Shown here one piece after another: positions 1 through 7,466 of a DNA stretch of 47,101 nt; the first letter of the stretch is position 1; the number at the start of each line of letters is the position of its first letter. The stretch lies in the NCBI GenBank assembly GCA_017617145.1, contig JAFZWX010000117.1, forward strand, positions 1 to 47,101, written 5' to 3'. The notes below the pieces were generated by a model. The model saw only the letters and a program-made list of their open reading frames with translations, was not told where the DNA came from and made no database searches. The translations under genes were made by a program, and so were the position numbers. The DNA is from Treponema sp. GTDB taxonomy: Bacteria; Spirochaetota; Spirochaetia; Treponematales; Treponemataceae.

Positions 1-14
1 ATTGGTAATAAAAT

Positions 15-124
15 GCCGGTGGCCATAGTGGAGAGGTAATACCCGTTCCCATTCCGAACACGGAAGTCAAGCTCTCTTACGTCGATGATACTGCTCTTCA
101 GCGGGAAAGTAGAAAGCTGCCGGC
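15..124 (+). rRNA. rrf: 5S ribosomal RNA
   Basis: The core sequence with CCGAACACGGAAGTCAAGC and GCGGGAAAGTAG is typical of bacterial 5S rRNA. The ends pair with each other: bases 15-22 (GCCGGTGG) with 117-124 (CTGCCGGC and the bases before it), giving the closing helix I. A run of T follows immediately (125-132), consistent with transcript termination. The rest of the rRNA operon must lie upstream of the window. Two displaced partial copies of the 3' half of this gene lie within 210 bp downstream. Confidence 0.95.
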
Positions 125-179
125 TTTTTTTTGTCTTTTTTCTAGTACACGAAAATCCAATATTAACATTTGTATATAT

Positions 180-201
180 TACTTTCCCGCTGAAGAGCAG
201 T
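180..201 (-). repeat. Inverted 22-bp copy of the 5S rRNA 3' half
   Basis: These 22 bases are the exact reverse complement of 90-111 inside the 5S gene, so read-through RNA could fold back on the 5S 3' half across a loop of about 70 nt. Further downstream are a GCGGGA-TAAA-TCCCGC hairpin near 223-238 and an AACAAATGC hairpin near 267-290. None of these looks coding. Confidence 0.85.
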
Positions 202-313
202 TAATTTATTTTATAAAGACTCGCGGGATAAATCCCGCTCGGAGCCATTTTCAAGGTAAATCCTAAACAAATGCTGTTCGCATTTGTTTTTAACGGATTT
301 CCTATTTTCGGCT

Positions 314-336
314 AGTAGATAGCTGCCGGCTTTTTT
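314..336 (+). repeat. Direct copy of the 5S tail and T-run
   Basis: Matches 109-131 (end of 5S plus its T-run) at 22 of 23 positions. It carries the GCTGCCGGC 3' arm and the following T-stretch, but no 5S body precedes it. It may be a remnant of a duplicated 5S gene or a copied terminator-like tail. Confidence 0.8.
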
Positions 337-375
337 CTTTTAACCACATAATTGCAATGATAGTAATTAACTTAG

Positions 376-610
376 AAGTTACGGGTAGATTGATGTTTTA
401 TCTCTGAAAACCCGTAATATATTTATTGAAACAGATGAAAATTACGGGTGTATATTTAATATCCTGCAAAATACCCGTAAACACTGTGATCAAATAACTC
501 AAAACTACGGGTAAATTCCACATTTCTTAAATAAAGCCCGTAAACATGATGGTGGAGTGTTTCAAAATTACGGGCATAACCAAGAAAACTTACAGAAAAC
601 ACGTAAATCT
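376..610. repeat. Array of eight alternating-orientation octamers spaced 31-32 bp
   Basis: The motif TTACGGGT (or a one-base variant) and its reverse complement ACCCGTAA alternate at about 379, 410, 441, 473, 505, 536, 568 and 600. The spacing is 31-32 bp, so same-orientation copies recur every 62-64 bp. Each motif is preceded by an A-run (AAAA or AAA), and the roughly 20-bp spacers differ in sequence. Reading the minus strand gives a 21-residue period (VYGxx...TRSFELFDHS type) interrupted by stops in two of four units, so the array is not an intact gene today. The last copy is degenerate (CACGTAA). Confidence 0.85.
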
Positions 611-640
611 GGTTAGATGAAGTTCTATTGTACAAAAAAT

Positions 641-770
641 CGCGGAGAAGCAGGCGTTGCGGGCGGCGTTTGAGCCCGCTGGGTGGGGTAGCGGAAAAGA
701 CCGGAGCGAACCGTAAGGTGAGTGAGGACTTTGCAGCTAGGGGCGGGGCTCCGCCCAACATTTTCATTGC
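641..770. repeat. GC-rich non-coding patch with hairpins, possible dispersed repeat
   Basis: This segment is strikingly GC-rich against its AT-rich surroundings. It contains a perfect GGGCGG-GGCT-CCGCCC hairpin (741-756) and a GCGGGC...GCCCGC hairpin near 659-678. Open frames cross it on the minus strand but have no ribosome site and continue into the degenerate octamer array, so I do not call a gene. No second copy lies in this window; whether it is dispersed in the genome is inference. Confidence 0.4.
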
Positions 771-781
771 GCCAACTCCTT

Positions 782-809
782 TTGTGTGTTAAAATTATGT
801 AATTATACA
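782..809 (+). promoter_or_regulatory. Possible promoter of the giant lipoprotein gene
   Basis: TTGTGT (782-787) and TATACA (804-809) are separated by 16 bp and lie 28 bp before the ATG at 837. A GGAG ribosome site sits at 826-829. The -35 box is only a partial match. Confidence 0.35.
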
Positions 810-836
810 AAAAACATTTTGAGCAGGAGTTTATTC

Positions 837-3800
837 ATGAAAAAAATCGTGATTAGAAAGAATATTGTTTTAACTGTATTGAGTGGTGCTGTTTTATGTT
901 TGATGCTTGCGGCCTGTAAGAACTTTTTGAATGCCGGCAAGGTTAAAGAAGAAATTGAACATTCTATCTATGTAAATAATCACGAATGCCCGGTGGCTAC
1001 TGTGGAAGAGCCTGCTTTTTCGGATTCGGGTGTTGCAAAAAATAAAGCCATTATTGTAAGCTTTTCAATGGCAGTTGATCCAGAAACTTTTTATAACAGT
1101 TATTCTATAGAAGATTCTTCGGGTAACAGCCTTATTTCAAATTTTATGGAACCTCAATGGTCAAATGAAAACAAGCTTGTAACAATTGCTGCAGATGAAA
1201 AAAATCTTATTGATATGCGCGGCAAAAAAACAATGGATATATACTTCAAGCTTTCAAAAGGCTGTCAGACTGCAGATAAGCTTCCAATCAAAACCGCAAT
1301 AAACCACAAATACCGAATTAATGATGAACTTGATGAAACTCCACCAATTCTTTCTGTTGATTCTTTTGCAGAAAGACCTGAAATTTCTTTCCAAGGAAAT
1401 ATTATTTCTGAAGCACTAAAATTAAAAGAAGGTGCTGTAACCACAGAAAATGAAGAAACAATCATTAATACAAATCATATTAATTCGAAAATAAGTTTCT
1501 ATATAGAAGGAAATGATTTTGGCGGTGGCGATGTTAATGGTCATATTATTTGTAAGCGTATAAAAGATGTAAACGGAAATGATGTTAGTGCAAAAGAAGC
1601 CGCTAAGAGTTTTATTGTAGATGGTTTTAAACAAGTACAAGGCTCTGACGAAAAAGGTGCAGAATATTTGCTTGATCTTTCTGGCAGCGAATATAAAGAC
1701 GGATTATATGAAATAAAGGTTTATGTTCAGGATACAACAGGAACAGACAGTGAAGAGTGTCAGCTTTATTATGTAATTCGTGATACAACTTTTGAATATA
1801 CAATTTCTTCCAGAATGTTCACTGTTTGTTCTCAGTATAGAAATGATCTTACTCCAGGATTTGATAATCCACCAAATTATGTTAAACGAGATTTAATAGA
1901 CCCAAACGGCAATGACTACTATTATGATAGAACCGAGTGGATTGATCCAAATGATACTTCAAAAGTACGCTACGACTATCAATCAGAATCTGCAAAAATT
2001 GATGACCGTTGGTATTGGGGACCAGAAACCGCAGAAGATTTTGCAAACTATTATACTGATTACCTTAAAAAAATCCCAACAAAAGATATAATAAATGCAG
2101 ACAATAACGTTGTTGCATTTCAAATGTTGGCTAATGATTTGTTTTACAAATCGAAATTAACAAATGAAGAATACAGAAATAACGAATTTCAATATAGTTA
2201 TTATCTTTCTTGGGGAAAAAAGATTGGTGAATTGAATGAACCTGTACGAATTACAGGACGTTGGGATAGTGAAACAAATCTAATAGTTTACGATCTTCCT
2301 AAAGCTTTTGTTGATTATTATGATGTAAATAAAAATTCTGATATTATTCTTTGTGCCAATATTGCCGATGTTGCAGGAAACACAATTTCTTTAATAAACC
2401 TTTGTCCAAAAGATATTGAGTTTTATAGTTATAAAGTAGAAGATTCTACAAATGGCAAAAAGAAAGTAAAACTAAATTTTAATGAATCGGCAAAAATTGA
2501 CTACTCTACATATTTTCCACTTCCAGATAAATCAATTGATATTCGATACAAAATATTTTACGCAAAACACGGACAGACAAATCTTAAAAGAAATACATCA
2601 ATGCCTCTTGAAAGAGACTTGTGGTCGAATGAAACAGACAGCAGTTTAATAGATAACCTTGAACCAAATACTATATATGATGTTTATATTCAGCCAATAT
2701 ATAATTTTGATTCTAAAACAAATGGAATTTGGAATGGAAATGTATACGGACATTTAACAGAAGTTACAGTAAATACAGCATTAATTGGAGACGGAAATCT
2801 TCCAAAACCTGTTATTCAAAAAATCGAAAAAGAGAGCGCAGGCATTAATACAGGACTTTTTACAGTAACCGCTACAATAACTGAAGAATCGTACAATGCA
2901 ATTAAACAATATGAAACAGATACCGGTAAAAAAGTAAAATATGTTCCTGCTTTTAATCCAATTAAAGAGTTTGATAAAGATAAAAACCTTGTTGACCGCA
3001 ATTGGATTTTTTATGAATCTACCGAAATAAAAGCCGACAGAACTATTACATTTACTGTAAAAAATCCGTTAAGGGCTCCGTTTGCTAAGGGTGAAGCTTG
3101 GGCTATGCCTAAGGAAAATTGGGGAAATCCAAATGAGATGACTACTGCAGAAAAATGGGAAACATTATGGTGGGATGCCCCGGTAGTTGATGGAAATCCT
3201 TGGGGCGATTATACATATTTTCAGGCTGTAGAAGCTTGTAAAACTGTGTATCATTATCCTAATGTAGACTCAAAAATCAAAATTGTTGTAACAGATGACG
3301 CGAATAATTTTAACGAATCAGACGAATGGAATGAGCAGTTTTGCGAAGATGACGACAATATCCCTCCTAAAATGAGCCCTGATGTTTCAAGACATGACGG
3401 ACGACTTTCGTATGATGGTCATTCTTTTGAATTTGAAAACTTAGTATTTGAAAATGAAGGCCATTTATGTGAATACTTTAATTATTATTATGAGCCTTAT
3501 AATCCATCAATAGGCGATAACCTTCCAGAAGCAACTTCTGCAATTGAAAGTCTTCCTGGTGGAATAACTGCTTTTAATAGTTCTACCTGGTTTGATAATA
3601 ACAGAGGTGCTGATTATAATTTGAATATAAATATTCCTGTATATGGACTTGAAGACGGGCAGTATATGTTTTATGCAAAGATTTCTGATACATATGGAAA
3701 TTATATTTATGTTACTTTGGGTAAGGTTAATATTGGAACCTTTAAGAATAAGCTTAAAGTTGAATTAGTTCGTACCCCAGGTGAAGATGCTTCAAATCCA

Positions 3801-4952
3801 GAGGATGATCAACGACATTTCTTGTCTACATTAAAGCTTGAAAGTGATGAACTTAATTTTGAAAGAAATATGATAAATCTTCAGGAATTTGCAGACTATA
3901 AGGATGATTATACTGGAGAAGAAGTTGAAAAATGGGGTGACTTTTATGGTGGTTTAAATGCTCTTCAAGAATGTCTTGTTGAAAATGTTGATGGAAATAC
4001 GATATTAAGAAATTATAATCCGGAGCAATGTCCTGATACTAATAAGACTCATCCTTTTAATGACAAGGATGTGTTCTTTATAGACGATTGGGATGATGAA
4101 AATCTTATTCAATATTCAAGCGGACATAATGGTTACCCTCAAGAACTTCCAAAAAGTTTGTATCATGGCCATTGGTTCAGACTCACCTTGCAAAGCTTTA
4201 ATGAAAATTACATTATTCCAGGTGTTCGGGAAGATGGTGTAGATAAAATATATGGTCGTCCATATCATTACCATTATAATGCCGACAAAGATACATATGA
4301 ATTATGGACTCGCGATGTATATGGTTATGTAGAAGGTGAAACTAAATATGATGTTTGTACAGAAGAAACCGTTTCTAATACAGTATACTTCTTTACTCCC
4401 GGGGAATGGTGGGATAATGGAGTATACAAAATAGATGATTTTAAAGATTTCAAAGCATCATTTTTCCCTTCGAGTGCTGCTGCCACAAGTAACTATCCGT
4501 TCTTAATAAATGTTATAGCAGCAGGCCGTGATTTAGGTTCTGATTCTGATGAATGGGAACGTCGCGGTAAATTAATAGCAACACACATTTATGATCCGAA
4601 TTTTGGTGAACCGAATAAGGAAGATTATAGAGTTAAAATTGCAGATAGCGAAGGCAAAGAGCCTGGTGATGAAGGATATATTGATACTTATGAAGAAATT
4701 GACGATAGTGCAGGAAGATCTCCAGGTTCTGAAGGATATGTAACAACATATAAGTATGATGAAAAGAAATATCAATATGAGCTTTCTAAGTATCTAAACC
4801 GTAGACCTGATATAAAACCTTTCAGCAAAGAAGTAGCCCAGCAAGATATGGCATCTTCCAAAGAAAAAGGCTTTGTCTACTATGTAGCCGTAGTTCACTT
4901 TGCCGACGGTTCAAGTGCAGTTTCTGATACTTATACGATGTACGGATATTAG
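837..4952 (+). CDS. Giant (about 1370 aa) lipoprotein with Ig/Fn3-like repeats
   Basis: The ATG at 837 has GGAG 7 nt upstream and opens a lipoprotein signal: KK at residues 2-3, a hydrophobic stretch, then LAAC with Cys27. The in-frame GTG at 786 has no ribosome site. After the anchor comes an Ig-like module (AIIVSFSMAVDP, about residues 70-140). Later segments resemble Fn3 folds (LEPNTIYDVYI around 620-640). The C-terminal part has an imperfect internal duplication, EPGDEGYIDTYEE then SPGSEGYVTTYKY. The protein is rich in Tyr, Asp, Glu and Asn, as expected of an exported surface protein. No enzymatic motif is visible. A cell-surface or periplasmic role is inference from the signal and modules. 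It stands alone, with the rRNA operon upstream and a small RNA downstream. Confidence 0.85.
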   Translation: MKKIVIRKNIVLTVLSGAVLCLMLAACKNFLNAGKVKEEIEHSIYVNNHECPVATVEEPAFSDSGVAKNKAIIVSFSMAVDPETFYNSYSIEDSSGNSLISNFMEPQWSNENKLVTIAADEKNLIDMRGKKTMDIYFKLSKGCQTADKLPIKTAINHKYRINDELDETPPILSVDSFAERPEISFQGNIISEALKLKEGAVTTENEETIINTNHINSKISFYIEGNDFGGGDVNGHIICKRIKDVNGNDVSAKEAAKSFIVDGFKQVQGSDEKGAEYLLDLSGSEYKDGLYEIKVYVQDTTGTDSEECQLYYVIRDTTFEYTISSRMFTVCSQYRNDLTPGFDNPPNYVKRDLIDPNGNDYYYDRTEWIDPNDTSKVRYDYQSESAKIDDRWYWGPETAEDFANYYTDYLKKIPTKDIINADNNVVAFQMLANDLFYKSKLTNEEYRNNEFQYSYYLSWGKKIGELNEPVRITGRWDSETNLIVYDLPKAFVDYYDVNKNSDIILCANIADVAGNTISLINLCPKDIEFYSYKVEDSTNGKKKVKLNFNESAKIDYSTYFPLPDKSIDIRYKIFYAKHGQTNLKRNTSMPLERDLWSNETDSSLIDNLEPNTIYDVYIQPIYNFDSKTNGIWNGNVYGHLTEVTVNTALIGDGNLPKPVIQKIEKESAGINTGLFTVTATITEESYNAIKQYETDTGKKVKYVPAFNPIKEFDKDKNLVDRNWIFYESTEIKADRTITFTVKNPLRAPFAKGEAWAMPKENWGNPNEMTTAEKWETLWWDAPVVDGNPWGDYTYFQAVEACKTVYHYPNVDSKIKIVVTDDANNFNESDEWNEQFCEDDDNIPPKMSPDVSRHDGRLSYDGHSFEFENLVFENEGHLCEYFNYYYEPYNPSIGDNLPEATSAIESLPGGITAFNSSTWFDNNRGADYNLNINIPVYGLEDGQYMFYAKISDTYGNYIYVTLGKVNIGTFKNKLKVELVRTPGEDASNPEDDQRHFLSTLKLESDELNFERNMINLQEFADYKDDYTGEEVEKWGDFYGGLNALQECLVENVDGNTILRNYNPEQCPDTNKTHPFNDKDVFFIDDWDDENLIQYSSGHNGYPQELPKSLYHGHWFRLTLQSFNENYIIPGVREDGVDKIYGRPYHYHYNADKDTYELWTRDVYGYVEGETKYDVCTEETVSNTVYFFTPGEWWDNGVYKIDDFKDFKASFFPSSAAATSNYPFLINVIAAGRDLGSDSDEWERRGKLIATHIYDPNFGEPNKEDYRVKIADSEGKEPGDEGYIDTYEEIDDSAGRSPGSEGYVTTYKYDEKKYQYELSKYLNRRPDIKPFSKEVAQQDMASSKEKGFVYYVAVVHFADGSSAVSDTYTMYGY

Positions 4953-4968
4953 TATTTTAATAAAAAAC

Positions 4969-4997
4969 TTGACGTCATGCCTTTTATACATTATATT
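4969..4997 (+). promoter_or_regulatory. Strong sigma70-type promoter of the 5004-5206 RNA
   Basis: TTGACG (4969-4974), a 17-bp spacer and TATATT (4992-4997) form a near-consensus promoter. Initiation is expected near 5003-5006, just before the 5' arm of the closing stem of the RNA. Confidence 0.8.
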
Positions 4998-5003
4998 TAT
5001 GTA

Positions 5004-5206
5004 TGGTAAGTCCTTGCCAATCAAGGCGGCAGGCAACTTGAGTGTCTGTTAGGCGTTTTAAAGCAGTGTGTCGAATCTGGAAGTGCGGTGTACTGCATAG
5101 TCTTCGATGGTTCTCCAAGCATGCCAGGAGCCAGATGTAGGTTGTTTTACAACTGAAAGAAAATGGAAATATAGGAAAGTCCTGCGATTGGCGCAGGGCT
5201 TTTTCT
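5004..5206 (+). ncRNA. Structured small RNA of about 200 nt, possibly 6S-like
   Basis: A near-consensus promoter lies just upstream and an intrinsic terminator lies at the 3' end, with no credible reading frame between. The ends pair: AAGTCC (5008-5013) with GGGCTT (5196-5201) and GCCAATC (5016-5022) with GATTGGC (5186-5192). Internal helices include UCGAA/UUCGA (5071-5075 with 5103-5107), GUGCGG-UGUA-CUGCAU (5083-5098), and GUUGU-UUU-ACAAC (5141-5153) on the 3' strand of an otherwise open middle region. A closing stem, a central bubble with a 3'-side hairpin and a distal stem resemble 6S RNA, and the length fits. I do not see conserved 6S primary motifs, so the family is uncertain. The signal recognition particle RNA tetraloop motif, tmRNA and RNase P cores are absent. 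Confidence 0.7.
5179..5206 (+). terminator. Intrinsic terminator of the small RNA
   Basis: AGTCCTGCG (5179-5187) pairs with CGCAGGGCT (5192-5200) around loop ATTGG, followed by TTTTTCTTTT. The 3' arm also takes part in the end-to-end closing stem, so the two folds are mutually exclusive. The ribosome site of the next gene (GGGGAG, 5210-5215) starts right after the T-run. Confidence 0.8.
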
Positions 5207-5219
5207 TTTGGGGAGATTA

Positions 5220-5798
5220 ATGGGTGATATTCTAACAACAGCTAATGCCTATTCACAATTATTAGACGTAGAATATCAGATTATTCTTGGAAAGAAAAAC
5301 AAAACAATAGAATTAACAATTGGATTTGAACAAGCAATTTTTTTTCATCTTGCAGGTTTACAATATCTTGAAGATATGCCTGATATATTAAGAAGCAGAC
5401 GCGATATTCTTTTTAGTAAGATAATAGACGGAACTATTTCTGTTCAACAAATTGAATCTTCTGTTTTTTATAGTGTTATAAAAGAACGTATTGATTATCT
5501 TGCTTTTCTTGAATCAATAATAGACAGTAATAAAACAATATTTAAATATAATTCAAAATTAGAAGTTTTTTCTTCAATTGTTGCCGAATTTCTCTTGAAA
5601 AATGAAATTCAGGCAAGAAACATTTTTACCTTTCTTTCTCAAGACAAACAAAGTGGAAAATATTTTTGTCGTTCATTTTTTCCTCAAATAGACAAAGATT
5701 ATTCTGAAGGTCAAACAACCTGGACACTTTTATATAAGAAAAAGATTTATAAATCAAAAAATCAAGAAACTGTATTGTATGATAAATTGAATAAATAA
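5220..5798 (+). CDS. Putative PBECR4-like nuclease-family protein
   Basis: The ATG at 5220 has GGGGAG 4-5 nt upstream; the in-frame TTG at 5208 overlaps the terminator and is less likely. The protein is 192 aa. Its N-terminal half has YQIILGKKNKTIELTIGF followed by FFHLAGLQYLEDMP (about residues 18-55). From memory, this arrangement (a strand pair, then F-x-HLAGL-x-x-L-x-D) is that of the PBECR4 group of phage-borne Barnase/EndoU/RelE-like nuclease domains. A Ser-containing helix (IESSVFYSVIKERIDYL) and a Lys/Tyr-rich C-terminus follow. If this is right it may be an RNase-type toxin, but no catalytic residues are assigned with confidence and no obvious antitoxin gene is adjacent. It is isolated between the small RNA and a convergent gene 5 bp away. 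Confidence 0.6.
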   Translation: MGDILTTANAYSQLLDVEYQIILGKKNKTIELTIGFEQAIFFHLAGLQYLEDMPDILRSRRDILFSKIIDGTISVQQIESSVFYSVIKERIDYLAFLESIIDSNKTIFKYNSKLEVFSSIVAEFLLKNEIQARNIFTFLSQDKQSGKYFCRSFFPQIDKDYSEGQTTWTLLYKKKIYKSKNQETVLYDKLNK

Positions 5799-5803
5799 AA
5801 ACT

Positions 5804-6628
5804 TTATTCCACAAAGTTCCAGCTATACTCAATTTCTTTGCGGGTGGTGCCGTTGGGTTTTACTCCGTAGGTGCCGGCGTGAGGGAGTGCTTCTTTTATG
5901 ACTACGTTTTCAAAATAGATGGTGCCATTGTACATGCCGGACATTTGCATCTGGCCGTCCATGGTGCCGCTTGAGGTCATGTCGGCTTTGGTTATCATGT
6001 CGCCGTTGAAGAAAACTATGTTGTCGTCGCTGTAGTTCTGGTAGGTCATTGTGGCTAGACCGCCCATGCCTTTGACTTTGGCTTCGTATAAAAATTTGCC
6101 TGTTTTGTCGCCGGTTGTTTCTTCTTTTCCAAGTTTTTTAAGAGCGCTTTTTGCATTCATGATTGTCATTTTTGGATATGATTTTTTAATTGTATTATTG
6201 AAGAATACATAAAATGCTTCGTGAGTTAAGGCTCCCCAGCCAATTGCAACATTTGATATAAGAGATGGGGCTGCGGTTTGTAAATTATCCTTTCCAAATA
6301 CTGCCTGGTAATAGTATTTGATGCCTGGCTGCATAGGTGTTGAATCGTATAAATCAAAATATTCTGAGTTTGGCTGCATTGAATCTAGTACAAGGGAGAA
6401 GGGGCCATTTGCACTTGTAGCGCGGTAGATTTTTACATAAAGCGTATGGTCTGCCGATTCTACAGTAACAGTAAGGCGTACAGGATAAATGCCGTTATCA
6501 GAAGGTTTTATGACTGCCTCTTCGTATTCGGTGTAATAAAGTTCCTGGCTTGCTTTGAGTTTAATGGAGTTTTGCGCATAAAGTGGCAGAGTCAGAACGA
6601 AAATTGTTAATAAAATCAGTTTCTTCAT
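5804..6628 (-). CDS. Secreted or periplasmic Fn3-like protein
   Basis: The protein is 274 aa with an ordinary signal peptide: KK, a hydrophobic core and a likely cleavage after LYA (residue 18). Residues about 45-130 read like an Fn3 or stalk module (TLYVKIYRATSANGPFSLV, then PGIKYYYQAVFG). The rest has Gly, Met and Thr-rich strands (GTMDGQMQMSGMYNGTIYF) suggestive of beta structure. There are no enzyme motifs and I do not recognise a named family. A TATAAT box lies at 6640-6645 on the minus strand, 11 nt before the ATG, leaving room for only a very short leader and no clear ribosome site. Divergent from the plsC-like gene; convergent with the preceding gene. Confidence 0.8.
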   Translation of the reverse strand: MKKLILLTIFVLTLPLYAQNSIKLKASQELYYTEYEEAVIKPSDNGIYPVRLTVTVESADHTLYVKIYRATSANGPFSLVLDSMQPNSEYFDLYDSTPMQPGIKYYYQAVFGKDNLQTAAPSLISNVAIGWGALTHEAFYVFFNNTIKKSYPKMTIMNAKSALKKLGKEETTGDKTGKFLYEAKVKGMGGLATMTYQNYSDDNIVFFNGDMITKADMTSSGTMDGQMQMSGMYNGTIYFENVVIKEALPHAGTYGVKPNGTTRKEIEYSWNFVE

Positions 6629-6680
6629 AAATCCATTACATTATAATCCCATTTTTTCACTACCGCAAATTCAAAATCAA

Positions 6681-6689
6681 TGGTATAAT
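6681..6689 (+). promoter_or_regulatory. Extended -10 box 6 nt before the plsC-like start
   Basis: TGG-TATAAT (TATAAT at 6684-6689) ends 6 nt before the ATG at 6696, so transcription should begin at or next to the start codon. No Shine-Dalgarno sequence fits between. Confidence 0.6.
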
Positions 6690-6695
6690 TAATAT

Positions 6696-7457
6696 ATGAC
6701 AAACAAAGCATTACTTTTTTTGATTATTCCGGCATGCCTTATTGGGGCCTGGCTTAGCGTGCATATTATTTTGTGGCTTTTTTGGATTGTTGTTAGTCTT
6801 ACAATCAGTCTTAAAAAAGAATATGAAAAGCCTTCAAAGTTTTATAACTGGGCTTTTGTACTGTGGTATCGTTATATAATTCGCGTTGCCAGAATTAAGC
6901 TTTATGTTACAGGGCTTGAAAAAATACCTTTTGGGACAAGGTTCCTGCTTGTTTCTAATCACTGCTCAAAATTTGATAATTTTATTCAGTGTGCTGTTCT
7001 TAAACGAACTCAGATTGCTTATGTTTCAAAGCCTGAAAATTTTAAAATCCCTATTGGCCGCCATTTTATGCGACGTGGATTTTATATTCCTATTGTTCGC
7101 GGGAACCCAAAACAGGGCTTACAGGCAATTTTGCGCGGAATTGATTTAATAAAAAGCGACAAAGTTTCTGTTGGTATTTACCCGGAAGGAACTAGAAGTC
7201 AGGACGGACAGCTTCAGGAGTTTAAGCCAGGTGCTTTTAAAATTGCAGAAAAAGCAAAGTGTCCTGTTGTTGTTGTTTGCATGGGCGGAACTCAAAATAT
7301 CAGCAAAAACTTTCCGTGGAAGCGTACTGTAGTTCATATGGATATTCTTGATGTTATTCAGCCAGAGGTTTGGGAGACAAAAGGAACTGTTGAAGTTTCG
7401 GAATATGCACATAATCTTATAGCTAAGAATCTTGGAATGATTGATGCGGCTTCGTAA
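6696..7457 (+). CDS. plsC: 1-acyl-sn-glycerol-3-phosphate acyltransferase
   Basis: PlsC-family enzymes move an acyl chain from acyl-ACP or acyl-CoA to lysophosphatidic acid, giving phosphatidic acid at the inner membrane. The 253-aa protein has an N-terminal membrane segment (residues about 5-38), the catalytic NHCSKFD motif (His89, Asp94), the substrate-binding YPEGTRS motif (162-168) and the expected length. It heads a tightly packed group with a lipid kinase, a HAD phosphatase, an rRNA methyltransferase and miaA (gaps of 9 and 8 bp, then overlaps), so the unit joins phospholipid and RNA-modification genes. The mRNA is probably leaderless. Substrate preference within the family is not shown by sequence. 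Confidence 0.9.
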   Translation: MTNKALLFLIIPACLIGAWLSVHIILWLFWIVVSLTISLKKEYEKPSKFYNWAFVLWYRYIIRVARIKLYVTGLEKIPFGTRFLLVSNHCSKFDNFIQCAVLKRTQIAYVSKPENFKIPIGRHFMRRGFYIPIVRGNPKQGLQAILRGIDLIKSDKVSVGIYPEGTRSQDGQLQEFKPGAFKIAEKAKCPVVVVCMGGTQNISKNFPWKRTVVHMDILDVIQPEVWETKGTVEVSEYAHNLIAKNLGMIDAAS

Positions 7458-7466
7458 GGATAATTT

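Noticed and set aside
376..610. CRISPR array
   Set aside because: The repeated unit is only 8-12 bp and alternates in orientation, and no cas genes are in the window.
456..767. 103-aa minus-strand frame across the octamer array and GC-rich patch
   Set aside because: No ribosome site; it joins two unrelated repeat types, and the 21-aa periodic pattern continues past in-frame stops, so it is not an intact gene.
5004..5206. Cobalamin riboswitch or RNase P RNA
   Set aside because: Short matches such as GCCAGGAG and AGGAAAGTCC exist, but the order and the remaining conserved elements are absent, the length is wrong for RNase P, and the downstream gene is not cobalamin-related.
4984..5238. 84-aa minus-strand frame over the small RNA
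   Set aside because: It lies antisense to a region with a clear promoter, paired ends and terminator and has no ribosome site.
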